A stretch of 64,000 nt of DNA from Actinokineospora auranticolor (GCF_002934265.1 NZ_PTIX01000014.1:62001-126000), one strand, 5' to 3'; counted from the stretch's first letter, positions 1 through 8,959 are shown. Notes: generated from the sequence alone by a model not told the origin. A program made the numbers and translations.

Positions 1-927
1 GACGGCGACCAGGGCGACGAGCAGGGTGAGGGTGCACGCGATGGCGGAGGCGTAGCCGAGGGACTGGTTGTCGAAGGCCGACTGGTAGAGGTACAGGTTC
101 GCGGTCTGGAACTGGTGCGTCGCGCCGCCGTTGGTGCCGGGGAGGGGGTCGAGGAGTTTGGGCTCGGTGAACAGTTGCAGGCCGCCGATGGTGGAGGTGA
201 CCACGACGAAGACCAGGGTCGGGCGGAGCAGGGGGAGGGTGATCGCGGTGAACCGTCGTACCGGGCCCGCGCCGTCGACGGTGGCCGCTTCGTGGAGTTC
301 GCGGGGGATGGCCTGGAGCGCCGCGAGGACTATCAGCGCGTTGTAGCCGGTCCAGCGCCAGTTGACCATGGTGGCGATGGCCAGGTGCGACGCGAAGCGG
401 TTCGACTGCCAGTCGACGGGGGTCAGGCCCAGGTGTTGCAGGACGGCGTTGACGAAGCCGAACGTCGGACCGAACAGGTTGGCGAACACCACCCCGACCG
501 CCGCGACCCCCATGGCGCACGGCAGGAGCACGCCGACCCGCCAGGCCGTGGGGGCGCGGAGGCGGGTGTCGAGCAGCGCGGCCAGCAACACCGCGATCAC
601 CACCTGCGGGACCGTGGTCATGGCCAGGATGCTCAGGGTGTTCGCCAACGCCCGGCCGAACTGCGCGTCCGAGAGCAGGGCCGCGTAGTTCCCCAACCCC
701 ACGAACCGCGTGGGGCCGTCGAGCAGGTCCCAGTCGTAGAGGGACACGAAACCGCTGTAGAGCAACGGGAACACGCCCACCAACGCGAAGACCAGGAAGA
801 AGGGGGCGATCAGGAGGTATGGCTCCACTGTGGACTTGACAGGGCGACGGCCGGCCGGCACCGCCAGTGGTCCGGGAAGTGGAACCGTGTCCGGGCAGGA
901 GGGGCGCGCGGTGGTGCGCGTGTTCAT
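1..927 (-). CDS. Sugar ABC transporter permease, MalF/CebF-like (partial, C-terminus beyond window)
   Basis: Inner-membrane permease of a carbohydrate importer. The frame is open from the ATG at 927 to the left edge (309 codons). After a basic, proline-rich cytoplasmic N-terminus come hydrophobic segments beginning PYLLIAPFFLVFALVG. The permease coupling region is present (IPRELHEAATVDGAG, the EAA loop), followed by QLFTEPKLL, the usual ending of MalF-type permeases. Its start codon overlaps the stop of the upstream solute-binding protein (ATGA), so the two are probably translationally coupled. A second permease should lie to the left of the window. The family is certain. The cellobiose specificity is inferred from the operators and binding protein upstream. 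Confidence 0.9.
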   Translation of the reverse strand, partial: MNTRTTARPSCPDTVPLPGPLAVPAGRRPVKSTVEPYLLIAPFFLVFALVGVFPLLYSGFVSLYDWDLLDGPTRFVGLGNYAALLSDAQFGRALANTLSILAMTTVPQVVIAVLLAALLDTRLRAPTAWRVGVLLPCAMGVAAVGVVFANLFGPTFGFVNAVLQHLGLTPVDWQSNRFASHLAIATMVNWRWTGYNALIVLAALQAIPRELHEAATVDGAGPVRRFTAITLPLLRPTLVFVVVTSTIGGLQLFTEPKLLDPLPGTNGGATHQFQTANLYLYQSAFDNQSLGYASAIACTLTLLVALVAV

Positions 928-2225
928 CGGGTGATCTTCTTCGCGCCCTCCACCGCCTGCCGCCACCCCTCGTCCGGGCTCGCGCCCTCCTCCACCGCGC
1001 GCAGCGCGGGCGCGATGACGTTCTCCTGGATCCGGCCGTCACCCGGCCCCTTGTACTGCGGCTCGCCCACCTTCTGCGCCCGGCCCGCGAAGAGGGCACC
1101 GGTGTGCGCGCCGCCGAAGTAGGGGTCGGTGGTGCCCAGCAGTTCCGGCGCCGTGAGGGCCGCGCGCTGGCTGGGGAAGTTGCCGGTCTTGGCGAACGCG
1201 CGGATCTGCTGCTCCGGCGCGGTCAGCCAGGCGGCCAGCGCGGCGGCCTCCCGGGGGTGGGCGCTCTGCTTCGGCACGGCCAGGTACGAGCCGCCCCAGT
1301 TGCCCCCGCCGCCGGGGAACGCGTCGGCCACCGCCCACCGGCCCGCGTTGGCCGGGCCCGCCTGGGCCTTGATGACGCCCAGCATCCACGACGGGCACGT
1401 CTTGGTGGCGAACGCGCCCGCGGCGAAACCCGCGTTCCAGTCCGCCGAGAACGCCGTGAGCCGGGCCGACTGGCCGCGCCCGCCCGCCGCCGTCACCAGG
1501 TCCCAGTTGCGCCGGATCGCTGGGTCCGACTCGATGGCCAGCGCGTCGCCGGTGGTGAGGTAGCCGCTGGGCAGCTGGTTGTGCATGGCGTTGAAGATCT
1601 GCGAGTCCGAGTCGAACCACGCGCGGCCCGCGCGCGCCACGAACGCGTCGCCGGTGGCGAAGTACGACTCCCAGGTGGCGAACAGCGGCGCGACGCGCTC
1701 CGGGTCGCCGGGCAGCCCGGCCGCCTCGAACAGGTCCCGCCGGTAGCACATCGCCAGCGGGCCGACGTCCGTGCCGTAGCCGACCACCCGGCCCGCCTTG
1801 TCCCGCCCCGCCGCGTACTTCCAGTCCAGCCACCGGTCCGGCCGCACGTCCGGTGGACCGATCTCGGCGAGGTCCTGGAACAGGTCGGACCGGGCCAGCG
1901 CGTCGGCCAGGTAGCCCTCCTCGACGGCCACCACGTCCGCCGCGCCGGAACCGGCCCCCAGCCGGGTGAACAGCCGCTGGTGGTACGGCCCGCCCTGCCC
2001 GGTGCGCTCGTGCCGGACGCGCACCCCCGGGTGCGTGGACTCGTACTCCGCCAACAGGTCCTCGTAGCCGAACTCGGTGAAGGTCGAGATCGACAGCTCG
2101 ACCCGGCCCGCGGCCTCGCCGGTGCCGCAGGCCGCGCTCGCGGCCAGCAGCGCCAGCGCGGACACCACGGGAAAAGCCTTCGAGAAAACCTTGTGGAACA
2201 GGGTTTTCCTGGACAGAAGACGCAC
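924..2225 (-). CDS. Extracellular sugar-binding lipoprotein (family 1, CebE-like)
   Basis: Lipid-anchored solute-binding protein that should deliver an oligosaccharide to the permease encoded just downstream. I chose the GTG at 2225 because GAGGGG sits 5 nt upstream and it places a compact signal peptide in front of a lipobox (SAAC). The frame continues upstream to a TTG at 2273 but that start has no ribosome site. The 433-residue length is normal for family 1 proteins. The region around GAGSGAADVVAVEEGYL resembles cellobiose-binding CebE proteins of streptomycetes. Two CebR-like palindromes lie upstream. The substrate is an inference. Confidence 0.88.
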   Translation of the reverse strand: MRLLSRKTLFHKVFSKAFPVVSALALLAASAACGTGEAAGRVELSISTFTEFGYEDLLAEYESTHPGVRVRHERTGQGGPYHQRLFTRLGAGSGAADVVAVEEGYLADALARSDLFQDLAEIGPPDVRPDRWLDWKYAAGRDKAGRVVGYGTDVGPLAMCYRRDLFEAAGLPGDPERVAPLFATWESYFATGDAFVARAGRAWFDSDSQIFNAMHNQLPSGYLTTGDALAIESDPAIRRNWDLVTAAGGRGQSARLTAFSADWNAGFAAGAFATKTCPSWMLGVIKAQAGPANAGRWAVADAFPGGGGNWGGSYLAVPKQSAHPREAAALAAWLTAPEQQIRAFAKTGNFPSQRAALTAPELLGTTDPYFGGAHTGALFAGRAQKVGEPQYKGPGDGRIQENVIAPALRAVEEGASPDEGWRQAVEGAKKITR

Positions 2226-2254
2226 GACAACCCCTCGGTTCGACGGCGGATTCC

Positions 2255-2266
2255 GGGAACGCTCTC
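2255..2266. promoter_or_regulatory. CebR/LacI-type operator candidate, proximal copy
   Basis: The 12-mer GGGAACGCTCTC is a near-palindrome resembling the known streptomycete CebR operator (TGGGAGCGCTCCCA). It lies 30 nt upstream of the binding-protein start, where a bound repressor would block transcription. A better copy lies at 2361-2372. No LacI-family regulator is in the window. Confidence 0.4.
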
Positions 2267-2360
2267 GGCGCAACGTACCGAAAAAGTGTGTCGTGGGTTA
2301 CACAGCGGTGTCAAGGCTGTCGAGATTTACCCGTGGACGAGCCGTTTCGTGTTCGTCGCC

Positions 2361-2372
2361 GGGAACGCTCCC
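2361..2372. promoter_or_regulatory. CebR/LacI-type operator candidate, distal copy
   Basis: GGGAACGCTCCC differs at one base from the core of the CebR operator. It sits 106 bp from the proximal copy, between the stop of the neighbouring gene and the transporter operon. Two spaced copies fit a looping or cooperative repressor arrangement, which is an inference. Confidence 0.45.
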
Positions 2373-2374
2373 CA

Positions 2375-3673
2375 TCACCGTGTGGCCGGGACCGCCTCGG
2401 TGGTGCCTTGGTCGGTCGCGGGCGGGCGCAGCGGAACCGTGATCGTCTCGGTCACCACGACCGGCTGCGGCGGCGTCACCTGCGGCGTGCCGGGCCGGAG
2501 CAGGAAGGTCAGCACGACAGTCAGCAGGCTCAGCGCCGTCGAGGCGACGACGAGCCGCACGAGCAGTTCGACCTTCTTGCGCAGCAACAGAACCGCGCCT
2601 GCCAAATCCCGGTCCTGCGGGTCGTCTCGATCGGTCCGCGCCGGTTCGGTGGACCGTGCCACCCGAGGGCCCGTGCGGGTGTCGACCGCGGGCGGTTTCG
2701 CGCGCTGCCGCCGCTGTTGTCCGCTCGGGGGCGGAGTACTCGCTCGCCTGCGGCCTCCGTCGAGCAGCGCGAGGACGCGTTCGTCACGGGTGTTGAGGCC
2801 CACGAGCCGCTCGTTCGTCGCCCGCGCGTAGTCATCCGGGGCGCGGAAGTACTCCGCCACCAGCGAACTCGCCAACGACGCGACCGCGTCGCCGCCCGTC
2901 GGGGGCTGGTCGGTGACCCGGACGCGCGTGGTCACGCCCGCGTCCGGCGGCTGCCGCAGGCACCAGAACCTGGGCGACCCGCTGCCCGCGGCGTCCGCGC
3001 CCGGGATCGTGTCGGAGTGGTCGTAGGTCGAGTAGGTCCACCCGAACCTGTGGTCCATTGTGGAGAGAACCGGGTCGAGCACCTCCCGCACCACCGTGAG
3101 CACGGGGAGCGGGTCGTCGTCGAGGACGAGCGTGTAGCTCGACGCCTGGTGGGTGAGCACGGCCTCGACCAGGTTCCGCGCCGTGGTCGACCACCGGGCT
3201 TCCGCCTCCTCCCTGGCCCGCGCGCGCCAGTCCTCGCGCAGGCGCCGCCAGGAGTCCGCGCGCACCGGCGGGAAGCCGTCCGGGTCCGGGTCGGAGTCGG
3301 CGGGCCACCCGCTCCAGTGCGCGACGTACATGGCGAACGGATCCAGGTCCACCGGGTCGCCCAGCACGGCGTGCGCGGCGTCGAGCCCCGACTCGGACGA
3401 CCGGAACCGGGCCAGCAGCGCGGCGGTGTTGTCGTGGAACTTGACGTAGGAGAACGCCCGGTCCGGCACCCACGGCCGGGAGTCGCCCCGGTGGATGGGG
3501 GTCAGCCGGGTGAACCGGCGCAGCTTCGCCTCCCACCGCGCCGCCTCCCGCGGCGGCAGGTCCGGGGTGCCCACCCGCGGCACGGGTCCCCCGCCGCCGA
3601 AGTCGAAGTGGATCTGCTTGACCCCGAGGTGACCGTCGTGCGGGCGCGTCACCCGTTCTTGCCGTTCAAACAT
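2375..3673 (-). CDS. Membrane-anchored protein of unknown function with large cytoplasmic domain
   Basis: I do not recognise this 432-residue protein with certainty. The N-terminal part begins with KQIHFDFG and contains a motif WTYSTYDHSD. Both faintly recall the GTPase-associated adaptor (GAP1-type) proteins of actinomycete conflict systems, but this is only a resemblance. A basic proline-rich linker follows, then one membrane segment near residues 370-392 and a 40-residue Pro/Thr-rich tail, which predicts a cytoplasmic body with an external tail. The ATG at 3673 is preceded by GGAG. The upstream in-frame extension (to 3775) lacks a ribosome site. No GTPase gene is adjacent. Confidence 0.75.
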   Translation of the reverse strand: MFERQERVTRPHDGHLGVKQIHFDFGGGGPVPRVGTPDLPPREAARWEAKLRRFTRLTPIHRGDSRPWVPDRAFSYVKFHDNTAALLARFRSSESGLDAAHAVLGDPVDLDPFAMYVAHWSGWPADSDPDPDGFPPVRADSWRRLREDWRARAREEAEARWSTTARNLVEAVLTHQASSYTLVLDDDPLPVLTVVREVLDPVLSTMDHRFGWTYSTYDHSDTIPGADAAGSGSPRFWCLRQPPDAGVTTRVRVTDQPPTGGDAVASLASSLVAEYFRAPDDYARATNERLVGLNTRDERVLALLDGGRRRASTPPPSGQQRRQRAKPPAVDTRTGPRVARSTEPARTDRDDPQDRDLAGAVLLLRKKVELLVRLVVASTALSLLTVVLTFLLRPGTPQVTPPQPVVVTETITVPLRPPATDQGTTEAVPATR

Positions 3674-3839
3674 CCGCCACGCTCCGCCACCCGGTGGCCC
3701 CCGGTCCAATTCCCTAGTCGGCCTACCCCCGGTCGCCGTTACCGGCGGTGCGTCCACGCCGACAAGCGACCACAAGGAGGGTGGTCGGCGTCGCAGGTCA
3801 AGGGAAAGCGACTGCTTGCCATCGATTCCCGGTGAGCGG

Positions 3840-4964
3840 TCAGGACTTGGCGCGGGCCTCGACCGCGGCGGCCAGGTCGCTGAAGCGCGGGGTGGTGAGC
3901 ACGGTCCGGGTCTCCAACGCGTCCACGCCCAGCCGCGCGCGGACCCGCGTGGCCAGCCGGGCGGCGGTCATCGAGTCGCCGCCCAGCGCGAAGAAGTCGG
4001 CGTCGGGGCGGACGGCGGTGGTGCCGAAGAGGTCGGCCCACACCTCGGCGAGCACCACCGACGCGTCCGTCACCACGCACAGGCCGACCGGCGGGAGGTC
4101 CGCCAGGTCGCGCACCAGCTCGACCCGCCGCAGCCCGAACGCCTCGGCCAGGCAGCCCGCCGTCGGCCAGAGCGGCGGCGGTACGCGCGGGGCCTGCGCG
4201 CGCGGGCGTCTGCACGCGTAGACGACGTGCCGGGAACCGGTCACCGGGCCGCGCTCGCTGGTCGCCGTGAAACCCCGTCCCCGCAACAGCTCCAGCGCGG
4301 CGGCGGGCTGGCCGCGCGCGTCGTCGACGGCGACCGCGACCTGGTCGATGAGCGACCAGGTGGTCTCGTCCACGCCGCCGAACACCTCCCACCCGGCGCC
4401 GTCCACCTTGAGCAGGTCGACCCGGCGGCCCGCGACCAGCTCGGGGATCGTCGGCACCGCGGGCCCGCCGGCGCGGCCCACGGCGGCGGCGACCACGGTG
4501 ACATCCACCGAGTGCAGCTCGGCGTTCACCTCGATCGCCCGCACTGCGGCCGGTGCCGGTTCCACCGCGGTGATGTGGGCGCCGGGGCTGTGCGCGGCGG
4601 CCAAGAGGGTGAACAGGCCCGTGCCCGCGCCGACGTCCACCACCACCGCGTCGTCCGGCAACGCCACGCCGTGGCGCAGGTACGCGTTGTCCGCCCACAC
4701 TTCCCGGTAGGCCGCGTTGGTCCGGGCGCGGTCGGTGCCCGCCACCAGCAGGTCCGTCGACGGCTCGTGCCAGGCCAGGCCGTCGGGCAGGTCGGTGGTG
4801 ACCGCGTGGTGCAGCAGCGGGGCGGTGAACTCGTCGGGCACCACGTAGGCCGTGCGGTCGCGGACGACCGCGGTCGCCACCGCCTGGTGGGCCAGGACCG
4901 CGCGGAGCAGCGCGGCCGGGGTGTCCACTGTGGTCACGTCGGGGCGGCGCCGGTCCTCGCTCAC
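3840..4964 (-). CDS. FkbM-type methyltransferase fused to a C-terminal carrier protein (PCP/ACP)
   Basis: A 374-residue two-part protein. Residues 107-116 carry the SAM-binding motif VVDVGAGTG. The segment DNAYLRHGV just before it and KVDGAGWE after it match FkbM-type methyltransferases found inside NRPS/PKS proteins. The C-terminus is a carrier domain with FFALGGDSMTAARL. Ser at about 331 is the predicted phosphopantetheine attachment site. The GTG at 4964 has GGGAG 7 nt upstream. It is divergent from an ATP-grasp ligase, and no NRPS or PKS module is in the window. This suggests methylation of a carrier-bound intermediate in a small biosynthetic pathway (inference). Confidence 0.85.
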   Translation of the reverse strand: MSEDRRRPDVTTVDTPAALLRAVLAHQAVATAVVRDRTAYVVPDEFTAPLLHHAVTTDLPDGLAWHEPSTDLLVAGTDRARTNAAYREVWADNAYLRHGVALPDDAVVVDVGAGTGLFTLLAAAHSPGAHITAVEPAPAAVRAIEVNAELHSVDVTVVAAAVGRAGGPAVPTIPELVAGRRVDLLKVDGAGWEVFGGVDETTWSLIDQVAVAVDDARGQPAAALELLRGRGFTATSERGPVTGSRHVVYACRRPRAQAPRVPPPLWPTAGCLAEAFGLRRVELVRDLADLPPVGLCVVTDASVVLAEVWADLFGTTAVRPDADFFALGGDSMTAARLATRVRARLGVDALETRTVLTTPRFSDLAAAVEARAKS

Positions 4965-5198
4965 GCGACCGCTCCCGGGCGGTCGACCCGCGGCGGCGCG
5001 TCTCGACTCGGCACGGGCCTCCTCCGGTTCGTCGCGCCGCCCCCGGGACATGGTTCGACCACCGTGGGACCGGCACGGCGGAATCCTTGCGGGGAGCGGG
5101 GTTCGGCTGGATCCGCGGCCGCCGGAACGGGGTCGGGCGGCGTCCTGCCATGGTGCAATGGGGGTCGCTCTCCGTCAACCGCTGATCGCACTACGTCT

Positions 5199-5212
5199 TG
5201 GGAGCGCTCGCG
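5199..5212. promoter_or_regulatory. CebR-like operator candidate upstream of the ATP-grasp ligase
   Basis: TGGGAGCGCTCGCG matches 12 of 14 positions of the published CebR operator. It sits 31 nt upstream of the ligase start. It is the best of the three such sites here, so the ligase may share control with the sugar transporter operon at the left edge. This is sequence similarity only. Confidence 0.4.
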
Positions 5213-5242
5213 GATCGCCTGTGCGAAAGGAGCCGTGGACCC

Positions 5243-6766
5243 ATGCTGGACCAAGTACGGGACCCGCAGACCACCCGACCGGGGCACCGGGGTGTGCCGG
5301 ATCCGTTCCGACGGGCCGGATCGCCACGCAGCGTGGTCGTGGTGCCCAGTCTGACCCTCGACAGCGCCGGATTGGCCAAGCTGCCCGGCGCGAACCACTA
5401 CGAGGAGCGGATGCTGTTCCTGCTCCAGAGCCTGCGCGACCCGGGCACCGAGGTAACCTACGTGACCAGCGCGGGTTTCGCCCCCGAGGTGGTCGACTAC
5501 GCGCTGGACCTGGTGCCCGCGCTGCCCCGCGGCCACGCCCGCAGGCGCCTGACGATGCTCGACTGCGCCAGCCGCGAACCCGTCCCGCTCACCGCGAAGC
5601 TGCTGCGCCGCCCGGACCTGCTCGACCGGGTCCGCGCGGCCATCCCTGATCCCCGCGATGCGGTCCTGGTGGCGTACAACGGATCTCCGCTGGAACGCAC
5701 GCTGGCGGAGACAATCGGCATACCGCTGTACGCGCCCGATCCGGACCACTCGTTCCTGGGCAGCAAAACCGGCGCGCGGCGGCTGTTCGCCGAGGCGGGT
5801 GTCCCGGTGGTGGAGGGCTTCGACGGCTTGCGCGACACCGCCGACGTGGTCGCGGCGCTGGCCGAGCTGCGCGCCCGCGACAGCACGCTCGGCGGTGCGA
5901 TCGTCAAGCTCAACGAGAGTTTCGGCGCGGGCGGCAACGTGCTGTTCTCCTACGCGGGCGCGCCCCCTACCGGGCTGGCGGACTGGGTGCGGCGGGAGTT
6001 GCCGGTGCGGGCGGTGTACGTGGCGCCACCGGACACCTGGGAGAACTACAGCGCCAAGCTGGACACCATGGGCGGCGTGGTGGAGCGGTTCGTGCAAGCC
6101 GACGAGATCACGTCCCCGTCCGCCCAGGTCATGCTCTCCCCGGACGGCACGGCCCGGGTGGTGTCCACGCACGACCAACTGCTTGAAGGAGACCCGAAGC
6201 AGATCTTCGTGGGCTGCGTCTTCCCGTCCAATCCCGCCTACCGCCTACCGATCCAAACCATGGCACTACGCGTGGCCCACGCCTTGGCGGCGCGAGGGGT
6301 GGTCGGCATCGCGAGCGTGGACTTCGTGTCCGCGCGCACGGGGAACCAGTGGCGCCACTACGCGTTGGAGATCAACCTGCGGATGGGAGGGGGTACGGCA
6401 CCGTATTTCCTGTTGCACGGGCTGGTGGAGGGCGAGTACGACCCAGCCACCGCCGCGTACTACGACACCGCAGGCGCCGAGCGGTGCTACTTCGCGTCGG
6501 ATCGGGTGTATCGCACGGAGTACCAGGTGTTGTCGCCGACGGATGTCATTGACACGTTGGTGGACAACGGACTCCACTACCGCACCGGAACGCGCACCGG
6601 CGCGGTCGCCTACATGCTCGGTGCTCTGGAAATAGGCCGCTTTGGCATCGTAGTGGTGGACGAGACGACGACGGCGGCTGAGGTCAAGTACCGCAAGATG
6701 TTGACCGCCATCAACAACCGGGCCCGTGCCAAGTCGACCATACCAGTCCAAATCGGACGCGCGTGA
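5243..6766 (+). CDS. ATP-grasp peptide ligase, PGM1-like
   Basis: A 507-residue ATP-grasp enzyme that should join a carboxylate to an amine through an acyl-phosphate. The fold shows IVKLNESFGAGGN (lysine and glycine-rich ATP loop) and ALEINLRMGGG (metal-binding Glu/Asn). The C-terminal portion resembles the PGM1 family, which ligates peptides in pheganomycin biosynthesis. The ATG at 5243 follows AAAGGAG. A TTG further upstream (5198) lies inside the operator-like site. It is divergent from the methyltransferase-carrier gene and separated from it by 278 bp, a natural pairing for a ribosome-independent peptide pathway. The substrates are unknown. Confidence 0.85.
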   Translation: MLDQVRDPQTTRPGHRGVPDPFRRAGSPRSVVVVPSLTLDSAGLAKLPGANHYEERMLFLLQSLRDPGTEVTYVTSAGFAPEVVDYALDLVPALPRGHARRRLTMLDCASREPVPLTAKLLRRPDLLDRVRAAIPDPRDAVLVAYNGSPLERTLAETIGIPLYAPDPDHSFLGSKTGARRLFAEAGVPVVEGFDGLRDTADVVAALAELRARDSTLGGAIVKLNESFGAGGNVLFSYAGAPPTGLADWVRRELPVRAVYVAPPDTWENYSAKLDTMGGVVERFVQADEITSPSAQVMLSPDGTARVVSTHDQLLEGDPKQIFVGCVFPSNPAYRLPIQTMALRVAHALAARGVVGIASVDFVSARTGNQWRHYALEINLRMGGGTAPYFLLHGLVEGEYDPATAAYYDTAGAERCYFASDRVYRTEYQVLSPTDVIDTLVDNGLHYRTGTRTGAVAYMLGALEIGRFGIVVVDETTTAAEVKYRKMLTAINNRARAKSTIPVQIGRA

Positions 6767-6800
6767 GCGTAGTGGGACTTCCGCGTCGACGGATCGAGGA

Positions 6801-6830
6801 AGCCCCGGCCGCCGGTGGGCGGCCGGGGCT
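6801..6830. terminator. Bidirectional terminator hairpin
   Basis: A perfect 13-bp stem (6801-6813 with 6818-6830) and a GGTG loop sit between the convergent ligase and peptidase genes. It is GC-rich and lacks a long T tract. Confidence 0.6.
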
Positions 6831-6844
6831 CCCCGGGTTCGGGG

Positions 6845-8410
6845 TCAGCCGAACAGCGGGCCGGTCTTGCAGGTGGCCGTGGGGAGGGCGCGGTCGATCA
6901 GGTAGCGGTCATACGCCTGGAGGGCGCACGGCTCGCCGAGGGCGCCGTGACCGTAGGTGTCCACGGTCAGCAGTCGCGAGTTGGGCATCAGGCGGTTGAG
7001 CGCCTTCGCCCCGCTGATCGGGGTCGCCGGGTCGTGGGTGTTGCCCACGACGAGGATCGGCGCGGCGGTCCAGACCTGCCAGGGACCGCGGAAGGCCGCC
7101 TGGTTGGTGATCGGCCAGTCCCGGCAGGCGGAGCCGTCCCACGTCCAGAGCGCGCCGTAGCCGGGCGCGGTGCGCTCGGCCCACGCGGCGGTGCGCTGGA
7201 CCGCGCCCCGGTCGCGCGGGTTCGCGCTGTCCGAGCACGCCACACCCAGGTAGGGCAGGTTGGTGATCGGGTCGGTGGTGGGGCCGCTGCCCGTCGGGGA
7301 CGGCGGCTGCTCCTGCGTCCACGGCGGTGGCGGCGGGACCGGGGTCCCCTTCTCCACCGCGCGCATGGCCCGGTAGACGTAGTCCACCAGCTCCATGATC
7401 CGCGGGTACGCCTCCCGCGTCTTGGACAGGTCCGCCAGCAGCTGCACCGCGGACTGGTACGTGACCGTCTCCGCCGGCAGCTCCAACGGACCCCGCTTGA
7501 GCCGCGCCATGACCGCGTCGTACTTGGCGCGGACCGACCCGGCCGCCGGGCACTTGGCCTTGCCCGCGCGGTCGCACTCGGCCAGCGCGCTGGTGATCGC
7601 CTCCCGGGTGCCGTCGCCCGAGCCGATCCGGCCGGTGAACAGGTACCCCCGCTCCGCGCCCTCGCCGGTGGACCAGGCCACCGGGTCGAGCACGCCGTCG
7701 ACGATGATCGACCGGACCCGGTCCGGGTACATGGCCGCGTAGGTCGCGCCCATGTAGGAGCCGTACGACACGCCGTAGAAGTTCAGCTTGTCGTCGCCGA
7801 CCGCGCGGCGCATCAGCTCCAGGTCGCGCACGGTGTCCGCGGTGGACATGTGCGCGAGGATCGGGTCGCCGCGCTCGGCGCACAGCGCGCGGACGTGGTC
7901 GTCGTAGGCCAGGCGGGCCCGGGTCTGCTCGGCGCCGACCGGGAACGCCTCCTCGGGCGTCGCGGGCGGGGCCGGGTCGCCGGGCTGGGCCGCGCACCTG
8001 ACCGGCGCGCTGCCGCAGCCCTCGGTGACGCAGTTCTTCTCGCCCGCGATGCCCCTCGGGTCCACCCCGACGATGTCGTAGCGGGCCCGCACCCGGGCGC
8101 CGAAGGCGCTCGCGACGTCCAGCGTGAAGTCGGCGGCCGACCCGCCGGGGCCGCCGTTGTCGACGAACAACGTGCCGATCTTGTGCCGGGGGTCGTCCGC
8201 CGGGCGCTTGGTCGCCCGCAGGGTGATCTTCGGACCGCGCGGGTCGGCGTGGTCCAGCGGCACCGGCACGGCCGCGCACAGCAGTTCCCGGTCGGTCGGA
8301 CAGGGGCGCCAGTCGAGCCTCGGCAGGCGGTCCCCCGCGGCGGCGACCCCGGGCACGGTCCCCGCCGCCAACGCGGCCACCGCGACAGCGGCCACGGTTC
8401 TTCTCACCAT
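6845..8410 (-). CDS. Secreted alpha/beta-hydrolase peptidase (tripeptidyl aminopeptidase type)
   Basis: A 521-residue exported hydrolase. The ATG at 8410 has GGGG 5 nt upstream and opens a Sec signal peptide (VRRTVAAVAVAALAAG, cleavage after VAAA). The nucleophile elbow is GVSYGSYMG. The acid lies in GNTHDPATP and the histidine in TYGHGAL, within the TAP-like C-terminal domain. Four or more cysteines in the lid region are typical of the extracellular members. The family removes N-terminal di- or tripeptides from extracellular proteins in streptomycetes. The earlier in-frame start at 8611 would bury the signal peptide and was rejected. The gene is divergent from the SEC-C protein. Confidence 0.9.
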   Translation of the reverse strand: MVRRTVAAVAVAALAAGTVPGVAAAGDRLPRLDWRPCPTDRELLCAAVPVPLDHADPRGPKITLRATKRPADDPRHKIGTLFVDNGGPGGSAADFTLDVASAFGARVRARYDIVGVDPRGIAGEKNCVTEGCGSAPVRCAAQPGDPAPPATPEEAFPVGAEQTRARLAYDDHVRALCAERGDPILAHMSTADTVRDLELMRRAVGDDKLNFYGVSYGSYMGATYAAMYPDRVRSIIVDGVLDPVAWSTGEGAERGYLFTGRIGSGDGTREAITSALAECDRAGKAKCPAAGSVRAKYDAVMARLKRGPLELPAETVTYQSAVQLLADLSKTREAYPRIMELVDYVYRAMRAVEKGTPVPPPPPWTQEQPPSPTGSGPTTDPITNLPYLGVACSDSANPRDRGAVQRTAAWAERTAPGYGALWTWDGSACRDWPITNQAAFRGPWQVWTAAPILVVGNTHDPATPISGAKALNRLMPNSRLLTVDTYGHGALGEPCALQAYDRYLIDRALPTATCKTGPLFG

Positions 8411-8570
8411 GTCATCCCCTTCTCGCCCCGGTCGTCGGGGCGCGCCACCACTGTCGCGAAGGAGGACCGCCCACCGACTCACACCGTGGGCTACACCTGA
8501 GATCATCCCGTGGAGGTATTGCCGCACGTCCATAGTGGACAAGTTGGGCACCGGCCGCCGATCGTGGAAA

Positions 8571-8957
8571 ATGCCCACCGTGTCCAACCAGTGCCCGTGC
8601 GGAACAACCACCCCCTACGACGCCTGCTGCGGCCCCGCCCACGCGGGCACCCCGGCCCCCACCGCGGAGGCCCTGATGCGCTCCCGGTACGCGGCCTTCG
8701 CCCTCGGCGATGTCGACTACCTGCTGCGCACCTGGCACCCGACCACCCGCCCCGAGACGCTCACCCTGGACCCGGCGCAGCGGTGGACGTCCCTGACGAT
8801 CGTCACGACCACCGGTGGCGGCTTCCTGCACACCAAGGGCACGGTGGAGTTCACCGCTCACTACACCCACGAGGGCCGCCCCGGCACCCTCCACGAGGTG
8901 AGCCGGTTCGTCCGCGAGTCCGGCCGGTGGCTCTACGTGACCGGGGAGGTCTCCTGA
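8571..8957 (+). CDS. YchJ/UPF0225 family protein with SEC-C motif
   Basis: A 128-residue protein starting with a zinc-binding SEC-C-like cluster (CPCGTTTPYDACC), then an NTF2-like alpha/beta domain containing ALMRSRYAAFALGD, diagnostic of the YchJ family. Its biochemical role is not established. Either the ATG at 8571 or the in-frame GTG at 8580 could be the start and neither has a strong ribosome site. The acetyltransferase gene begins 3 nt after its stop, so the two form an operon. Confidence 0.88.
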   Translation: MPTVSNQCPCGTTTPYDACCGPAHAGTPAPTAEALMRSRYAAFALGDVDYLLRTWHPTTRPETLTLDPAQRWTSLTIVTTTGGGFLHTKGTVEFTAHYTHEGRPGTLHEVSRFVRESGRWLYVTGEVS

Positions 8958-8959
8958 CG

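Noticed and set aside
2223-2273. TTG start for the sugar-binding protein
   Set aside because: No ribosome site, and it would add an arginine-rich stretch before the signal peptide. The GTG at 2225 has GAGGGG 5 nt upstream.
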